Source of the DNA: an uncultured Zoogloea sp.
Lineage (GTDB): Bacteria > Pseudomonadota > Gammaproteobacteria > Burkholderiales > Rhodocyclaceae
Direction: 5' to 3'
DNA: 33,084 nt
Assembly: GCA_937967645.1 (NCBI GenBank)
Contig: CALBTT010000178.1
Span: 1-33,084 of the forward strand
The notes beneath the pieces were generated by a model. It ran no database searches and had not been told where the DNA came from. It saw only the letters and a list, made by a program, of their open reading frames with translations. Both the position numbers and the translations under genes were made by a program. Within the stretch, counting starts at the first letter, position 1, and each line of letters starts with the position of its first letter. Positions 8,485 through 16,477 of this stretch are shown piece by piece.

Positions 8485-9744
8485 ATGTCCAAGCCGCCTG
8501 CGTCACCATTGCGCCTCCCCGCCGGGATGCGCGCCCTCGAACACCGTAATTTCCGCATCTACTTCCTGGGCCAGGCCGTCTCCATCCTCGGCTCGTGGAT
8601 CCAGCAGGTCGCCATGGCCTGGCTGGTCTATCGCATCACCGGCTCGGCGGCGCTGCTGGGCGTCACCTCGTTCGCCGCGCTGATCCCCCAGCTGCTGGTC
8701 GGGCCGCTGGCCGGGGCGTGGATCGACAAGCACGACAAGCGCAAGTGGCTGATGCGGGTGCAGGGCCTGCTCGCCGCCCAGGCCCTGGTGCTGGCCGGCC
8801 TGACCTGGATGGGCTGGGTGGGGCCCGGCCTGCTGATCTTCATGGCGGTGTGCCTGGGGGTGTGCAACGCCTTCGACACGCCCCTGCGCCAGTCGCTGAT
8901 CAGCGTCTTCGTGGAGCGTCGGGAAGACCTGCCCAATGCGCTGGCCCTCAATGCCATGCTCTTCAACACCGGGCGCTTCATCGGCCCGCCGGTGGCGGGC
9001 CTGCTGCTGGGCCTCACCTCGGAGGCCGCCTGCTTCGCCCTCAACGCCCTGAGTTTCGTGGCCCTGTTCGTCGCCGTGGCGCGGGTCAAGGTGGCAGGCA
9101 CGCCGCGCGCCGAGGGCTCGGTGGGCGATGTGTTCAAGGAGGGGCTGGCCTACGCCTGGCATACCTGGCCGGTGCGCATGCTGATCACCGTGCTGATGGC
9201 CCTCAACCTGACGGCTTCGGCCTACGCCGTGCTGCTGCCGGTGTTCGCCGCCGACGTGTTCGCCGGCGATGCGCGCACCCTCGGCCTGCTGTGGGGGGCC
9301 GCCGGCTGCGGGGCTTTCGGCTCGACGGTGTTCCTGGCCACCCGGCGCTCGACCCCGGGCCTCATCGGGGCGATCAGCCTGGGCACCACGGTGAGCGCCC
9401 TGGCCCTGCTGGCCTTTGGCTGGACGCGCTTGCTGCCGGTGGCCATGGCGGCCATGGTGGCTCTCGGCTTCGGCATCTCGGTGTGCAACGTGGGCATCAA
9501 CATGCTGCTGCAGAGCATGGCGCCGGACCGCCTGCGGGGCCGCATCGTGTCTTTCTTCACCTCGGGCCGCTTCGGCTTCGATGCGCTCGGCGGCCTGCTG
9601 GCCGGTTTCATCGCGGCGGTCATCGGACCGGGCCCCACGATGATCCTCGAGGGCGTGCTGCTGCTGGCTTTCGTGGTCTTCCTGCAGACGCGGCGGGCGC
9701 GCCTTGCCGGCCACGTGGCCAAGCACGACGCGGCGGCCGGCTGA
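8485..9744 (+). CDS. MFS exporter, EntS / DHA3-like
   Basis: A 419-residue major facilitator with about 12 membrane helices. The N-terminus ALEHRNFRIYFLGQAVSILGSWIQQVAMAWLVYRITGS-type opening (given here only in outline) is typical of the EntS/DHA3 group of siderophore and macrolide exporters. Motif A-like GAWIDKHDKRKWL follows helix 2, and ALNAMLFNTGRFIGPPVAG in helices 4-5 is another family signature. It lies 138 bp after the preceding exporter; that gap shows no clear promoter or terminator. LysE follows after 42 bp. The substrate is not predictable from sequence. Confidence 0.87.
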   Translation: MSKPPASPLRLPAGMRALEHRNFRIYFLGQAVSILGSWIQQVAMAWLVYRITGSAALLGVTSFAALIPQLLVGPLAGAWIDKHDKRKWLMRVQGLLAAQALVLAGLTWMGWVGPGLLIFMAVCLGVCNAFDTPLRQSLISVFVERREDLPNALALNAMLFNTGRFIGPPVAGLLLGLTSEAACFALNALSFVALFVAVARVKVAGTPRAEGSVGDVFKEGLAYAWHTWPVRMLITVLMALNLTASAYAVLLPVFAADVFAGDARTLGLLWGAAGCGAFGSTVFLATRRSTPGLIGAISLGTTVSALALLAFGWTRLLPVAMAAMVALGFGISVCNVGINMLLQSMAPDRLRGRIVSFFTSGRFGFDALGGLLAGFIAAVIGPGPTMILEGVLLLAFVVFLQTRRARLAGHVAKHDAAAG

Positions 9745-9786
9745 GGCCACCGGCGGTCCTCGCAACCTCGTTTCAGGAGTACGTTT

Positions 9787-10422
9787 GTGGAGATGTCGGT
9801 CGCTATTCCGGCCATCGCCCTGGCCATCGCCATGGGGGCGGTGAGCCCGGGGCCCAGCTTCCTGGTGGTGGCCCGCACGGCCCTCGCCATTTCGCGCCAG
9901 GATGCGCTGGCGGTGGCCTTGGGCATGGGCTTCGGAGCCATCGGCTTCGCCGTGCTGGCGCTGTTCGGGCTGATGCTGGTGTTTGCCGCCGTGCCGCTGT
10001 TGTACCTGTTGATGAAGGCCCTCGGCGGTGCCTACCTGTGCCACATGGGCTACCGCATCTGGCGCGATGCCCCCAAGCCCCTGGCGATCGACGCGTCGGC
10101 CGAGCGGGGCGAGGGGCGGACGCACTGGCGCTCCTTCTCGATCGGCTTCGCCACCCAGATCAGCAACCCCAAGACGGCGGTGGTCTACACCACCGTGTTC
10201 GCCTCGCTGCTCCCCCCGGACGCGCCGTGGCAGAGCGTGCTGCCGGTGCCGGTGCTGGTCTTCTTCATCGAAGCCGGCTGGTACTGCGTGGTTGCGGTGG
10301 CCCTGTCGGCGGCGGCGGCGCGGGCCCGCTACCTGGCCTCCAAGGTGTGGCTGGACCGGGCCGCCGGCGGGGTGATGACGGCCCTCGGCCTCAAGCTGCT
10401 GGTGGACCTCGTGCTCCCCTGA
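9787..10422 (+). CDS. LysE/RhtB family amino-acid exporter
   Basis: A 211-residue inner-membrane protein with the LysE/RhtB pattern: an N-terminal helix with GAVSPGPSFLVVARTAL (about 17-33), then KALGGAYLCHMGYRIWRD and a central F..GFATQISNPKTAVVYTTVFASLL, then two C-terminal helices. The family exports amino acids or homoserine-like compounds by proton antiport. The GTG at 9787 fits AGGAG 7 nt upstream better than the ATG two codons later (13 nt). It converges with the binding-protein gene on the other strand, with only 21 bp between stops and no recognisable terminator. Transported compound unknown. Confidence 0.88.
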   Translation: MEMSVAIPAIALAIAMGAVSPGPSFLVVARTALAISRQDALAVALGMGFGAIGFAVLALFGLMLVFAAVPLLYLLMKALGGAYLCHMGYRIWRDAPKPLAIDASAERGEGRTHWRSFSIGFATQISNPKTAVVYTTVFASLLPPDAPWQSVLPVPVLVFFIEAGWYCVVAVALSAAAARARYLASKVWLDRAAGGVMTALGLKLLVDLVLP

Positions 10423-10443
10423 CTTGGGGGGCAGGGCCGAGGT

Positions 10444-11583
10444 CTATTTCACGAAGCGGCCGTCCCGGCGCAGCAGGTTGAGCTCCGAGAAGTCCGAGCC
10501 GGCGTGGAGGCTCTTGCTGAAGCGCAGGGTGAAGCCGCCCAGGTCCAGCCGGTTCATGCCCTCCAGGGTGGTCTTGATGCTCTCGGGCTGGAGCTGCTTC
10601 GCGGGAGTCCGGCGGATGGCCTCGACCAGCACTTTGGCCGTGATGTAGCCCTCCAGGCTGGCGTGGCTCAGCTCGTCGATGCCGGCCGCGCGCATGGCCT
10701 GCTGGTAATCCCGCACGACGGGGAGGGCGGTGTTCCAGGGGAAGGGCACGACCTGGGAGATCACCACGCCGTTGGCGCCCTCGCCGATGTCGCGCAGGGG
10801 CACGCTGCCGTTCAGGAAGGAGAACGAGTAGAAGCTGGAGTTGCCGCCCGCCGCCTTGTAGCCGCTGATCAACCGGCTGGCGGCCTCGGTGGTCAGGCAC
10901 AGGAGCACGGCATCCGCACCGAGCCGGGCAAGCTCGGCTGCCCGTTCGGCGGCGTCGCTGTTGTCCATCCGGATCGCGACGCTGCCCAGCAGGGGGACCC
11001 CCTTCTGGGCAAGGATCTCGCGGCTGGTCTCCATGGCCCCGCGGGCACCTGGGTTGTCGTGATGGGCGAAGGCGATGCGCTTGATGCCCAGGGGCAGCAT
11101 GTGCTCGATCAGGCGCCGGTATTCGTCCTCGTAGCTGATCCGCAGGTTGAAGCCATAAGGCGAGTGGCGGGCCACGGGACGGGCGCCCGAATAAGGGCCG
11201 ACGAGGGGCATGCGCAATTCGTTGGCGGCCTTGAGGGCACCGACCGACGAGGTGGTGCCGATCGGCATGAGGATGGCCACCGCCCCCTTCTCGGCAAAGC
11301 GGCGCACGTTGGCGGCGGCCTTGTCCGCATCGTAGGCATCGTCGGCCCGGAGGATCTCGAGCTTTCGCTCATGGACGCCGCCCTGCGCATTGACCGACTC
11401 GATCAGCGCCCGGATGCCCTGCAGGGGCTGGCGGGACAGGGCGGCAAGAGGCCCCGACTCGATGACCGTCTGGCCGATCCGGATCGGTGGCGCCTGCTCG
11501 GCGGCATGGAGGCGCTGGAATGAGCTGGCCAGCAGTGCGGATGCGGCACCCAGGAAGGCGCGGCGGGGGAGCGGTGTTCTCAT
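10444..11583 (-). CDS. Orphan ABC-type periplasmic binding protein (Leu/Ile/Val-like), Tat signal
   Basis: A 379-residue type I periplasmic binding protein (Peripla_BP_6 fold), resembling branched-chain amino acid or aromatic binding proteins. The N-terminus MRTPLPRRAFLGAASALLAS has a twin-arginine motif (R7, R8, then A-F-L) with likely cleavage near LHA-AEQ (about 26-28). The mature part begins IRIGQTVIESGPLAAL, followed by INAQGGV-like VNAQGGVHERKLEIL. The ATG at 11583 was chosen because the signal peptide starts there; open frame upstream to 11763 overlaps promoter sequence. No permease or ATPase gene is near, so it either shares a transporter elsewhere or acts as a sensor. The ligand is unknown. 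Confidence 0.88.
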   Translation of the reverse strand: MRTPLPRRAFLGAASALLASSFQRLHAAEQAPPIRIGQTVIESGPLAALSRQPLQGIRALIESVNAQGGVHERKLEILRADDAYDADKAAANVRRFAEKGAVAILMPIGTTSSVGALKAANELRMPLVGPYSGARPVARHSPYGFNLRISYEDEYRRLIEHMLPLGIKRIAFAHHDNPGARGAMETSREILAQKGVPLLGSVAIRMDNSDAAERAAELARLGADAVLLCLTTEAASRLISGYKAAGGNSSFYSFSFLNGSVPLRDIGEGANGVVISQVVPFPWNTALPVVRDYQQAMRAAGIDELSHASLEGYITAKVLVEAIRRTPAKQLQPESIKTTLEGMNRLDLGGFTLRFSKSLHAGSDFSELNLLRRDGRFVK

Positions 11584-11613
11584 GCTTACCCACTTGGAAT
11601 GAATGGCCGGCGG

Positions 11614-11642
11614 ACCATACGGCAGCGAATATTCAATGTCAA
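11614..11642 (-). promoter_or_regulatory. Sigma-70-type promoter for the orphan binding protein
   Basis: On the minus strand a perfect TTGACA (-35, 11642-11637) is followed after 17 bp by TATGGT (-10, 11619-11614, 4 of 6 matches). Transcription would start near 11607, giving a leader of about 24 nt before the ATG at 11583. A GAATATTC palindrome (11627-11634) lies in the spacer and could be an operator. Confidence 0.6.
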
Positions 11643-11746
11643 TGGGATTGGCCGAGGGTCTCCCGGGTGGTGCCCCTGGCGCGCCGAGCTTGAAGTCGGC
11701 CCCGCCTCGTATACGCTGAGGCGTGTCCACCTCACCGGAGTCCGTC

Positions 11747-12193
11747 ATGAGCACCCATACCATCCGCCTGCACCGCGTGCTGCGGGCACCACCGGAGCGG
11801 ATCTACCGCGCCTTCCTCAGTCCCGCTGCGATGGCCAAATGGCTGCCGCCGCATGGTTTCACGGGCGAGGTCCATGAGATGAATGCGCAGGTTGGCGGGC
11901 ACTACCGGATGTCCTTCACCAACCTGAATACCGGGCACGCCCACAGTTTCGGCGGCACTTACCTGGAGCTGGTGCCGGCCGGGAAGCTGCGCTACAACGC
12001 CCGCTTTGACGACCCCAACCTGCCCGGCGAGATGCAGACCACCGTCACCCTGCGGCGGGTGTTCTGCGGAACCGAGATGCACGTGGTGCAGGAGGGCATC
12101 CCGGAGGTGATCCCGCCCGAAGCCTGCTACATGGGCTGGCAGGAGTCGCTGCAGCTGCTCGCACAGCTGGTAGAGGCGGAGATCCCGGGCTGA
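11747..12193 (+). CDS. SRPBCC / AHSA1-like domain protein
   Basis: A 148-residue single-domain protein of the SRPBCC (START-like, activator-of-Hsp90-ATPase homologue) superfamily. It begins with the typical first strand and helix, IRLHRVLRAPPERIYRAFLSP (given in part), then AMAKWLPPHGFTG and a late GWQESLQLLAQLVE helix closing the hydrophobic cavity. The ATG at 11747 has GGAG 6 nt upstream; a GTG at 11723 in frame lacks one. Members bind small hydrophobic ligands, but their functions vary and none can be assigned here. The gene is transcribed away from the binding-protein gene and converges on the araC-type gene 54 bp downstream. Confidence 0.85.
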   Translation: MSTHTIRLHRVLRAPPERIYRAFLSPAAMAKWLPPHGFTGEVHEMNAQVGGHYRMSFTNLNTGHAHSFGGTYLELVPAGKLRYNARFDDPNLPGEMQTTVTLRRVFCGTEMHVVQEGIPEVIPPEACYMGWQESLQLLAQLVEAEIPG

Positions 12194-12219
12194 GGCCGGC
12201 CCGGGGCGGCGGCAGGGAA

Positions 12220-12239
12220 CGGCCGTAATGTAGCGGCCG
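12220..12239. terminator. Possible hairpin between convergent genes
   Basis: A CGGCCG stem (12220-12225 and 12234-12239) with an 8-nt loop lies between the SRPBCC stop and the convergent araC-type stop. There is no T-run, so a terminator role is only tentative. Confidence 0.3.
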
Positions 12240-12247
12240 GAATGGCC

Positions 12248-13279
12248 TTAGTGCGCCGCCCGGGTGATCGCAGGCAGATGGGCCGAGCGCAGGGTTTCCG
12301 AGGGCAGCTCACCGAACATCTGCCGGTACTCCTGGGCGAAGCGCGACAGGTGCCAGAAGCCCCAGCGTGCGGCGATGTCCTGGATCACCACTTCGCCGCT
12401 GCGGCCCTGCTTGAGCTCCTTGCGCACGCCGTTCAGGCGCAGGGCCTTGAGGTAGGCCACCGGGTTGGTCTGCAGGACTTCCTCGAAGCAATATTGCAGG
12501 GTGCGCTGGGACACGCACAGGGCGGCGCACAGATCGGTGATCGGAATCGGCTCGCCGATGCGCGAACGCATGTAATCAATGGCCTTCAGGATCAGCGCCT
12601 GACGCCCCTTCGAGGTGCGTGGCGCGGTGTTTTCCGGGGGCACATTGCCAATAACGGATATCACCGTATTGAGCACGCCTTCCTTCAGTCCATCCCGCAC
12701 CGCGGCGTAGTTGAGCAGGTTGGGTGAGGCGGCGATACTTTCCATCACCGACAGCAGGAAGCCCCGGATCTCGCGGGCCAGTTCCTGATTGCGCAATGCT
12801 TCGCCGGTGCCCGCCATCGCCGGGGGAAGCACGTCACCACCGACCGCGTGCATGTGCCGGACCAGATCGGACCAGGGCAGGCTGACTGCGATCAGGTCGA
12901 GGCGGGCGGGGGTGCGCAGCATCACCTCGTCGCCGGGCTTGTGCAGCAGCAGGGTGTCGGTGTCCACCTCCCAGCCGTTGCACCAGCCGGCCCCGTCCAT
13001 GGCGACGGGCACGCCGATGACGAAGGAGTCCTTCCTGACCCGGCAGCTTTCCTGCAGCGCACAGTTGCTGCGCTCCCGGAACACCTGCAGGTCGGCGAAC
13101 TGCGCTTCCCGGGTATGCCCCTCGAATGGACCGGCGGAGAGTTGCTCGTAGCGCTGCTCCCAGCCGGAAAGGTAACGGGCCTGTTCCTCGGCGTCCCTGG
13201 ACCAGTATTCGGTATATGACGCGCTGCCATTCAGTTGCAGCGAAGAGGGGGCAGACGTGCTGTCCTGCGCAAGAGTCAT
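12248..13279 (-). CDS. AraC-family transcriptional regulator, likely for the amine dehydrogenase operon
   Basis: A 343-residue regulator with an N-terminal ligand-sensing region (about 1-225) and a C-terminal AraC DNA-binding domain with two helix-turn-helix units. The first spans PITDLCAALCVSQRTLQYCF and the second DIAARWGFWHLSRFAQEYRQ, followed by FGELPSET. The order resembles large AraC regulators of amine and aromatic catabolism such as FeaR (tyramine in E. coli) and EutR. It is transcribed divergently from aauB, which makes it the obvious candidate regulator; this is inference. I chose ATG 13279. A TTG at 13321 would add 14 residues. Neither has a strong ribosome site, while a small ORF just upstream does, hinting at coupled translation. 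Confidence 0.85.
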   Translation of the reverse strand: MTLAQDSTSAPSSLQLNGSASYTEYWSRDAEEQARYLSGWEQRYEQLSAGPFEGHTREAQFADLQVFRERSNCALQESCRVRKDSFVIGVPVAMDGAGWCNGWEVDTDTLLLHKPGDEVMLRTPARLDLIAVSLPWSDLVRHMHAVGGDVLPPAMAGTGEALRNQELAREIRGFLLSVMESIAASPNLLNYAAVRDGLKEGVLNTVISVIGNVPPENTAPRTSKGRQALILKAIDYMRSRIGEPIPITDLCAALCVSQRTLQYCFEEVLQTNPVAYLKALRLNGVRKELKQGRSGEVVIQDIAARWGFWHLSRFAQEYRQMFGELPSETLRSAHLPAITRAAH

Positions 13280-13295
13280 GATCGGCGACCCCGGT

Positions 13296-13370
13296 TCAGT
13301 GAGAGGGAAATGGAGTTTCAACCAAGCAAATTCCAGACCTCGGGGGGCAGGGCAGGGTGGTGGCGATCAT
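13296..13370 (-). CDS. Possible 24-residue leader peptide upstream of the AraC regulator
   Basis: On the minus strand an ATG at 13370 follows a GAGGAG ribosome site with 6 nt spacing and opens 24 codons (starting MIATTLPCPP) ending in TGA at 13296. The araC-type ATG lies 16 nt beyond the stop, in another frame. The ribosome site is far better than that of the regulator. The peptide has no recognisable homology and may be a translational leader or chance. It overlaps no other gene. Confidence 0.4.
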   Translation of the reverse strand: MIATTLPCPPRSGICLVETPFPSH

Positions 13371-13575
13371 GCTTGTCTCCTCTTTATTTTGTGTTGCACC
13401 TTGATGGAGCAATCCTACTCTCCGTGCCCGTTTTTGGGTTTGCTAATTTATTAGTAATTTTCGGATTCCGGATAACGCTCGCCTGATCCCCGTTCCTAGA
13501 ATGGCCTCGACCTGACCGGCCCGCCACGCTCCACCGCAGCGTGGAGGCCGGGTTCCACAGAGAGAGGAGAAGAGC
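13371..13575. promoter_or_regulatory. AT-rich divergent regulatory region between araC-type gene and aauB
   Basis: The stretch 13375-13480 is strikingly AT-rich for this genome. It contains a perfect dyad CTAAT-TT-ATTAG (13443-13454) that could be an operator. Nearer to aauB, a hairpin CCACGCT / AGCGTGG (13524-13530 and 13538-13544) with 7-nt loop lies about 30 nt before the GTG start, and flanking CCGGC/GCCGG bases extend it past a bulge. I could not find a convincing -35/-10 pair, which fits activator-dependent promoters. Confidence 0.55.
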
Positions 13576-14727
13576 GTGAAGGCAATCGCATGGGCGCTGA
13601 AAGGGCTTGCCGGGCTGACGATGATGTCGTCCCTGGCCGCCGGTGCCGTCGGACTGGATACCACCGGGGTGGTCAAGATGGCGCCGCCCACCCCCCAGCG
13701 CATGTACCTGGTGGACCCGGCGTTCAATCACATGATCGACGGACGCCTGCACATCGTCGACGGCGACAGTGAGCGCTACCTGGGCGTGGTGTCCACCGGC
13801 TACTCGGCCTCGGTGGCGCTGTCTCCCGACCGCAAGGAGATCTACGTCGCCACCACCTACTACGCCCGCCTGAACCACGGCGAGCGTACCGACGTGGTGG
13901 ACATCCACGATGCCGAAACCCTGAGCTGGAAGGGCGAGATCGTCATCCCCACCCGCCATGCCCAGGCCATGGCGGCGCGCAACCTGCTGCAGACCTCGGC
14001 CGACGGCCGCCTGCTCTTCGTGCAGAACGCCACGCCGGCCACCTCGGTGGCGGTGGTGGACCTGCAGGCCCGCAAGGTGCTGGCCGAAGTGCAGACGCCG
14101 GGCTGCTGGTCGGTCTATCCCTCGCCGACCACCCGCGGGCGCTTCTCGGCCATGTGCGGCAACGGTTCGATGCTCACCGTGACCCTCGACGACGCCGGCA
14201 AGGTGCTGAGCCGCAAGCAGAGCGCCCCCTTCTTCGATCCCGACCAGGATCCGGTGTTCACCAATTTCGACCGCATCGACGGCCGCTTCGTGTTCGTGTC
14301 CTACCACGGCAAGGTGCATGAACTGGACCTCTCCGGCGAAGAGGCGCGGGCCGTGGCCTCCTGGTCGCTGGTGTCCGCCGCCGACCTGAAGAAGGCCTGG
14401 CGTCCCGGCGGCTACCAGCTGGTGGCCATCCACGAGGCCAGCAAGCGCCTGTTCGTCGGCATGCACGACAAGGGCGAGGAGGGCAGCCACAAAAATCCGG
14501 CCAAGGAGATCTGGGCCTTCGATCTGGCCAGCCGCAAGCGCGTTGAACGCATCCCCGGCCACGGCGCCGGCGTGCTGTCGGTCAGCCGTGGCGAGGCGCC
14601 CCGCCTGTACGCCCTGGAGGTCGAGAACAACCGCATCGTCCAGCTCGATGTCTCCGGCCCCAAGGCGCGCCTGCTGCGCACCATGAAGACCATCGGCGAG
14701 ACCCCGATCCAGCTGGAGTTGCAGTGA
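13576..14727 (+). CDS. aauB: Aralkylamine (aromatic amine) dehydrogenase, heavy chain
   Basis: The 383-residue large subunit of a periplasmic tryptophan tryptophylquinone (TTQ) amine dehydrogenase. It has a signal peptide (about 1-24) and then a seven-bladed propeller-type sequence. Stretches such as QNATPATSVAVVD, PGCWSVYPSP, SWSLVSAADLKKAWRPGGYQ and HKNPAKEIWAFD correspond closely to what I recall of the Alcaligenes faecalis aromatic amine dehydrogenase heavy chain rather than methylamine dehydrogenase. The enzyme oxidatively deaminates tyramine, phenylethylamine, tryptamine or dopamine to aldehyde plus ammonia, passing electrons to azurin or a cytochrome c. GTG start at 13576 with AGGAG 6 nt upstream. 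It heads a ten-gene run to 23984. Confidence 0.92.
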   Translation: MKAIAWALKGLAGLTMMSSLAAGAVGLDTTGVVKMAPPTPQRMYLVDPAFNHMIDGRLHIVDGDSERYLGVVSTGYSASVALSPDRKEIYVATTYYARLNHGERTDVVDIHDAETLSWKGEIVIPTRHAQAMAARNLLQTSADGRLLFVQNATPATSVAVVDLQARKVLAEVQTPGCWSVYPSPTTRGRFSAMCGNGSMLTVTLDDAGKVLSRKQSAPFFDPDQDPVFTNFDRIDGRFVFVSYHGKVHELDLSGEEARAVASWSLVSAADLKKAWRPGGYQLVAIHEASKRLFVGMHDKGEEGSHKNPAKEIWAFDLASRKRVERIPGHGAGVLSVSRGEAPRLYALEVENNRIVQLDVSGPKARLLRTMKTIGETPIQLELQ

Positions 14728-15278
14728 TGGACGCCCTGCCCATGCTGTTCGACCCGGTGCTCGGGCATGGCTGTGCGGCGGCGCTGGCGATCCTGCTGCT
14801 GAGCAGCGCCTGGCACAAGCTGGCCGACCTGGCGGTGTTCCGCGCCACCGTCGAGCTCTACGGCCTGCTGCCTGCCGCCGCGGTGGGCGCCTTCGCCGGG
14901 CTCTTTCCGCTGCTCGAGGCGGCGGCCGGCGCGGTACTGCTACTGCGCCCCGACGGCCCGTGGATGCTGCTCCCCCTCGCGGTGCTCGGGCTGTCCACCG
15001 CCGCCATCCTCATCAATGTGCTGCGTGGCCGCACCCGCCTGGAGTGCGGTTGCGGCGGCGACAGCCAGCCGCGCCTGTCGTGGGCCCTGGTGGCCCGCAA
15101 CGTGGCCCTGCTCGGCGGTGTGCTGGTGGCGGCCGCGGCCGACAGCGGACGCCCCCTGGTGTGGGTCGATTTCCTCACCGTGGCGGCCCTGACCCTGGCC
15201 CTGGCGGGCCTCTATGCCGCCCTCAACCAACTGCTGGCCAACCGGCCCGAATCCATGCAAACCGGGAGTCTGTCATGA
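14727..15278 (+). CDS. aauE: MauE/AauE-type membrane protein for amine dehydrogenase maturation
   Basis: A 183-residue integral membrane protein with four or five hydrophobic segments, including about 15-30, 47-70, 75-95, 118-135 and 145-165. It carries the cysteine-rich LECGCGG motif (near residues 108-114) typical of MauE/DoxX-like methylamine utilisation proteins. In mau systems MauE and MauD are needed for correct disulphide formation and export of the light chain. The ATG overlaps the last base of the aauB stop (TGATG) and has GGAG 8 nt upstream; a GTG one codon earlier is also possible. Immediately followed by aauD with a 4-bp overlap. Confidence 0.88.
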   Translation: MDALPMLFDPVLGHGCAAALAILLLSSAWHKLADLAVFRATVELYGLLPAAAVGAFAGLFPLLEAAAGAVLLLRPDGPWMLLPLAVLGLSTAAILINVLRGRTRLECGCGGDSQPRLSWALVARNVALLGGVLVAAAADSGRPLVWVDFLTVAALTLALAGLYAALNQLLANRPESMQTGSLS

Positions 15279-15865
15279 CCGAAGCCTTGATCGTATCGAA
15301 TGTCCTCCAGTGGCTTGTGCTGCTGGCCCTCGTCGTCGGCCTGTTCGCCCTGGCCCGGCAGATCGGCGTGCTGTTCGAGCGGATCGCCCCGATGGGCGCG
15401 CTGATGCTCGACACCGGCCCCAAGGCCGGCGAGGCGGCACCGGTCTTCACCCTGCCCAGCCTCACCGGGCCGGAGGTCCGCCTCGGTGGCAGCCAGTCCC
15501 ACAGCACCCTGCTGTTCTTCGTGTCGCCGACCTGTCCGGTGTGCAAGAAGCTGCTGCCCATCGTCAAGAGCGCCAGCCGCAACGAGGCGGCCTGGCTGCG
15601 CGTGGTGCTGGCCTCCGACGGCGAGGAGCCCGAGCACCGGGCCTTCGTCGGCAAGGCCGGGCTGGGCGGCTTCCCCTACGTGCTGTCGCAGGAGCTGGGC
15701 ATGGCCTACCGCATCGCCAAGCTGCCTTATGCGGTGCTCATCGACGAGCGCGGCCGGGTCAGCGCCAAGGGCCTGGTCAATTCCCGCGAACAGCTGGAAA
15801 GCCTGTTCACCGCCAAGGAACTGACCGTCGCCTCGGTCCAGGACTACCTCGAACAGAAGGCCTGA
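15275..15865 (+). CDS. aauD: MauD/AauD thioredoxin-like disulphide protein
   Basis: A 196-residue protein with one N-terminal membrane helix (about 10-30) and a periplasmic thioredoxin/TlpA-like domain. The active-site pair is C87-P-V-C90 (SPTCPVCKKLLP), and the cis-proline region is KLPYAVLIDERG. MauD homologues isomerise or form the six disulphides of the TTQ light chain, whose gene follows. It overlaps the aauE stop by 4 bp (ATGA), showing translational coupling. The 67-bp spacer to aauA is the longest in this part of the operon and holds small tandem repeats. Confidence 0.92.
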   Translation: MTEALIVSNVLQWLVLLALVVGLFALARQIGVLFERIAPMGALMLDTGPKAGEAAPVFTLPSLTGPEVRLGGSQSHSTLLFFVSPTCPVCKKLLPIVKSASRNEAAWLRVVLASDGEEPEHRAFVGKAGLGGFPYVLSQELGMAYRIAKLPYAVLIDERGRVSAKGLVNSREQLESLFTAKELTVASVQDYLEQKA

Positions 15866-15886
15866 AAGGCAGCTTCACTCAACTGA

Positions 15887-15922
15887 GCACCCAACCGGGC
15901 ACCCGACTGGGTACCCGACATA
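15887..15922 (+). repeat. Three 12-bp tandem repeats before aauA
   Basis: Units GCACCCAACCGG (15887-15898), GCACCCGACTGG (15899-15910) and GTACCCGACATA (15911-15922, partial) lie head to tail just before the aauA ribosome site (AGGAG, 15922-15926). They do not encode anything in an extended frame. They could be replication slippage or a leader structure. Confidence 0.6.
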
Positions 15923-15932
15923 GGAGTCAATC

Positions 15933-16475
15933 ATGGGATTCATTGCTAACTGGCTCGACCGCTGGTCGGAGCGCAGCAGCCGCGGCGTGGCCCGGCGCAG
16001 CTCCCGGCGCAGCGCGCTGACCCGCATCGGCGGGCTGATGGTGGGCGGCGCCTTCGCTCTGCCGGTCCTGCCCTTCGACCGTACCGGCCAGGCCTTCGCC
16101 GCCGAGGCCACCAAGCGCAAGCAGGCCAAGGACGACACCGCCTGCGACTACTGGCGCTACTGCGCCCAGGACGGCTACCTCTGCTCCTGCTGCGGCGGCA
16201 CGGTGTCCACCTGCCCGCCGGGCACCGAGCCGTCGAAGGTGGCCTGGGTCGGCACCTGCCGCAACCCGGTGGACGGCAAGGACTACCTGATCAGCTACAA
16301 CGACTGCTGCGGCAAGACCGCCTGCGGCCGCTGCATGTGCAACACCAGCCAGGGCGAGCGCCCGGGTTACCGGCTGGGCCTGCACAACGACGTCAACTGG
16401 TGCATGGCCAACGACTCGTCGGTGTTCCACTGCACCACGGCGCTGATCGTCGGCCTGCCGGAAGGGAGCGCCTGA
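15933..16475 (+). CDS. aauA: Aralkylamine dehydrogenase light chain (TTQ subunit)
   Basis: The 180-residue catalytic small subunit. The N-terminus has a twin-arginine signal (SRRSALTR, R25-R26, then a hydrophobic stretch to about 56). The mature part is cysteine rich (14 Cys from C71 to C167), as in TTQ subunits with six disulphides. The two tryptophans that would form TTQ are W105 (KVAWVGTC) and W156 (NDVNWCM), 51 residues apart, the same spacing as in known enzymes (57/108 and 109/160). The catalytic aspartate is D124 (SYNDCCG), 19 after the first Trp as in Alcaligenes (109, 128). So all catalytic residues are intact. Start ATG with AGGAG 6 nt upstream. Confidence 0.95.
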   Translation: MGFIANWLDRWSERSSRGVARRSSRRSALTRIGGLMVGGAFALPVLPFDRTGQAFAAEATKRKQAKDDTACDYWRYCAQDGYLCSCCGGTVSTCPPGTEPSKVAWVGTCRNPVDGKDYLISYNDCCGKTACGRCMCNTSQGERPGYRLGLHNDVNWCMANDSSVFHCTTALIVGLPEGSA

Positions 16476-16477
16476 GC

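Noticed and set aside
11690..11715. Promoter TTGAAG/TATACG for the SRPBCC gene
   Set aside because: The spacer is only 14 bp, too short for a normal sigma-70 promoter.
13576..16475. Methylamine dehydrogenase (mauBEDA) assignment
   Set aside because: The heavy-chain stretches and the light-chain region around W105, D124 and W156 resemble the aromatic amine enzyme, and the cluster lacks mauF, mauG and the later mau genes; still based on memory of the families, without alignment.
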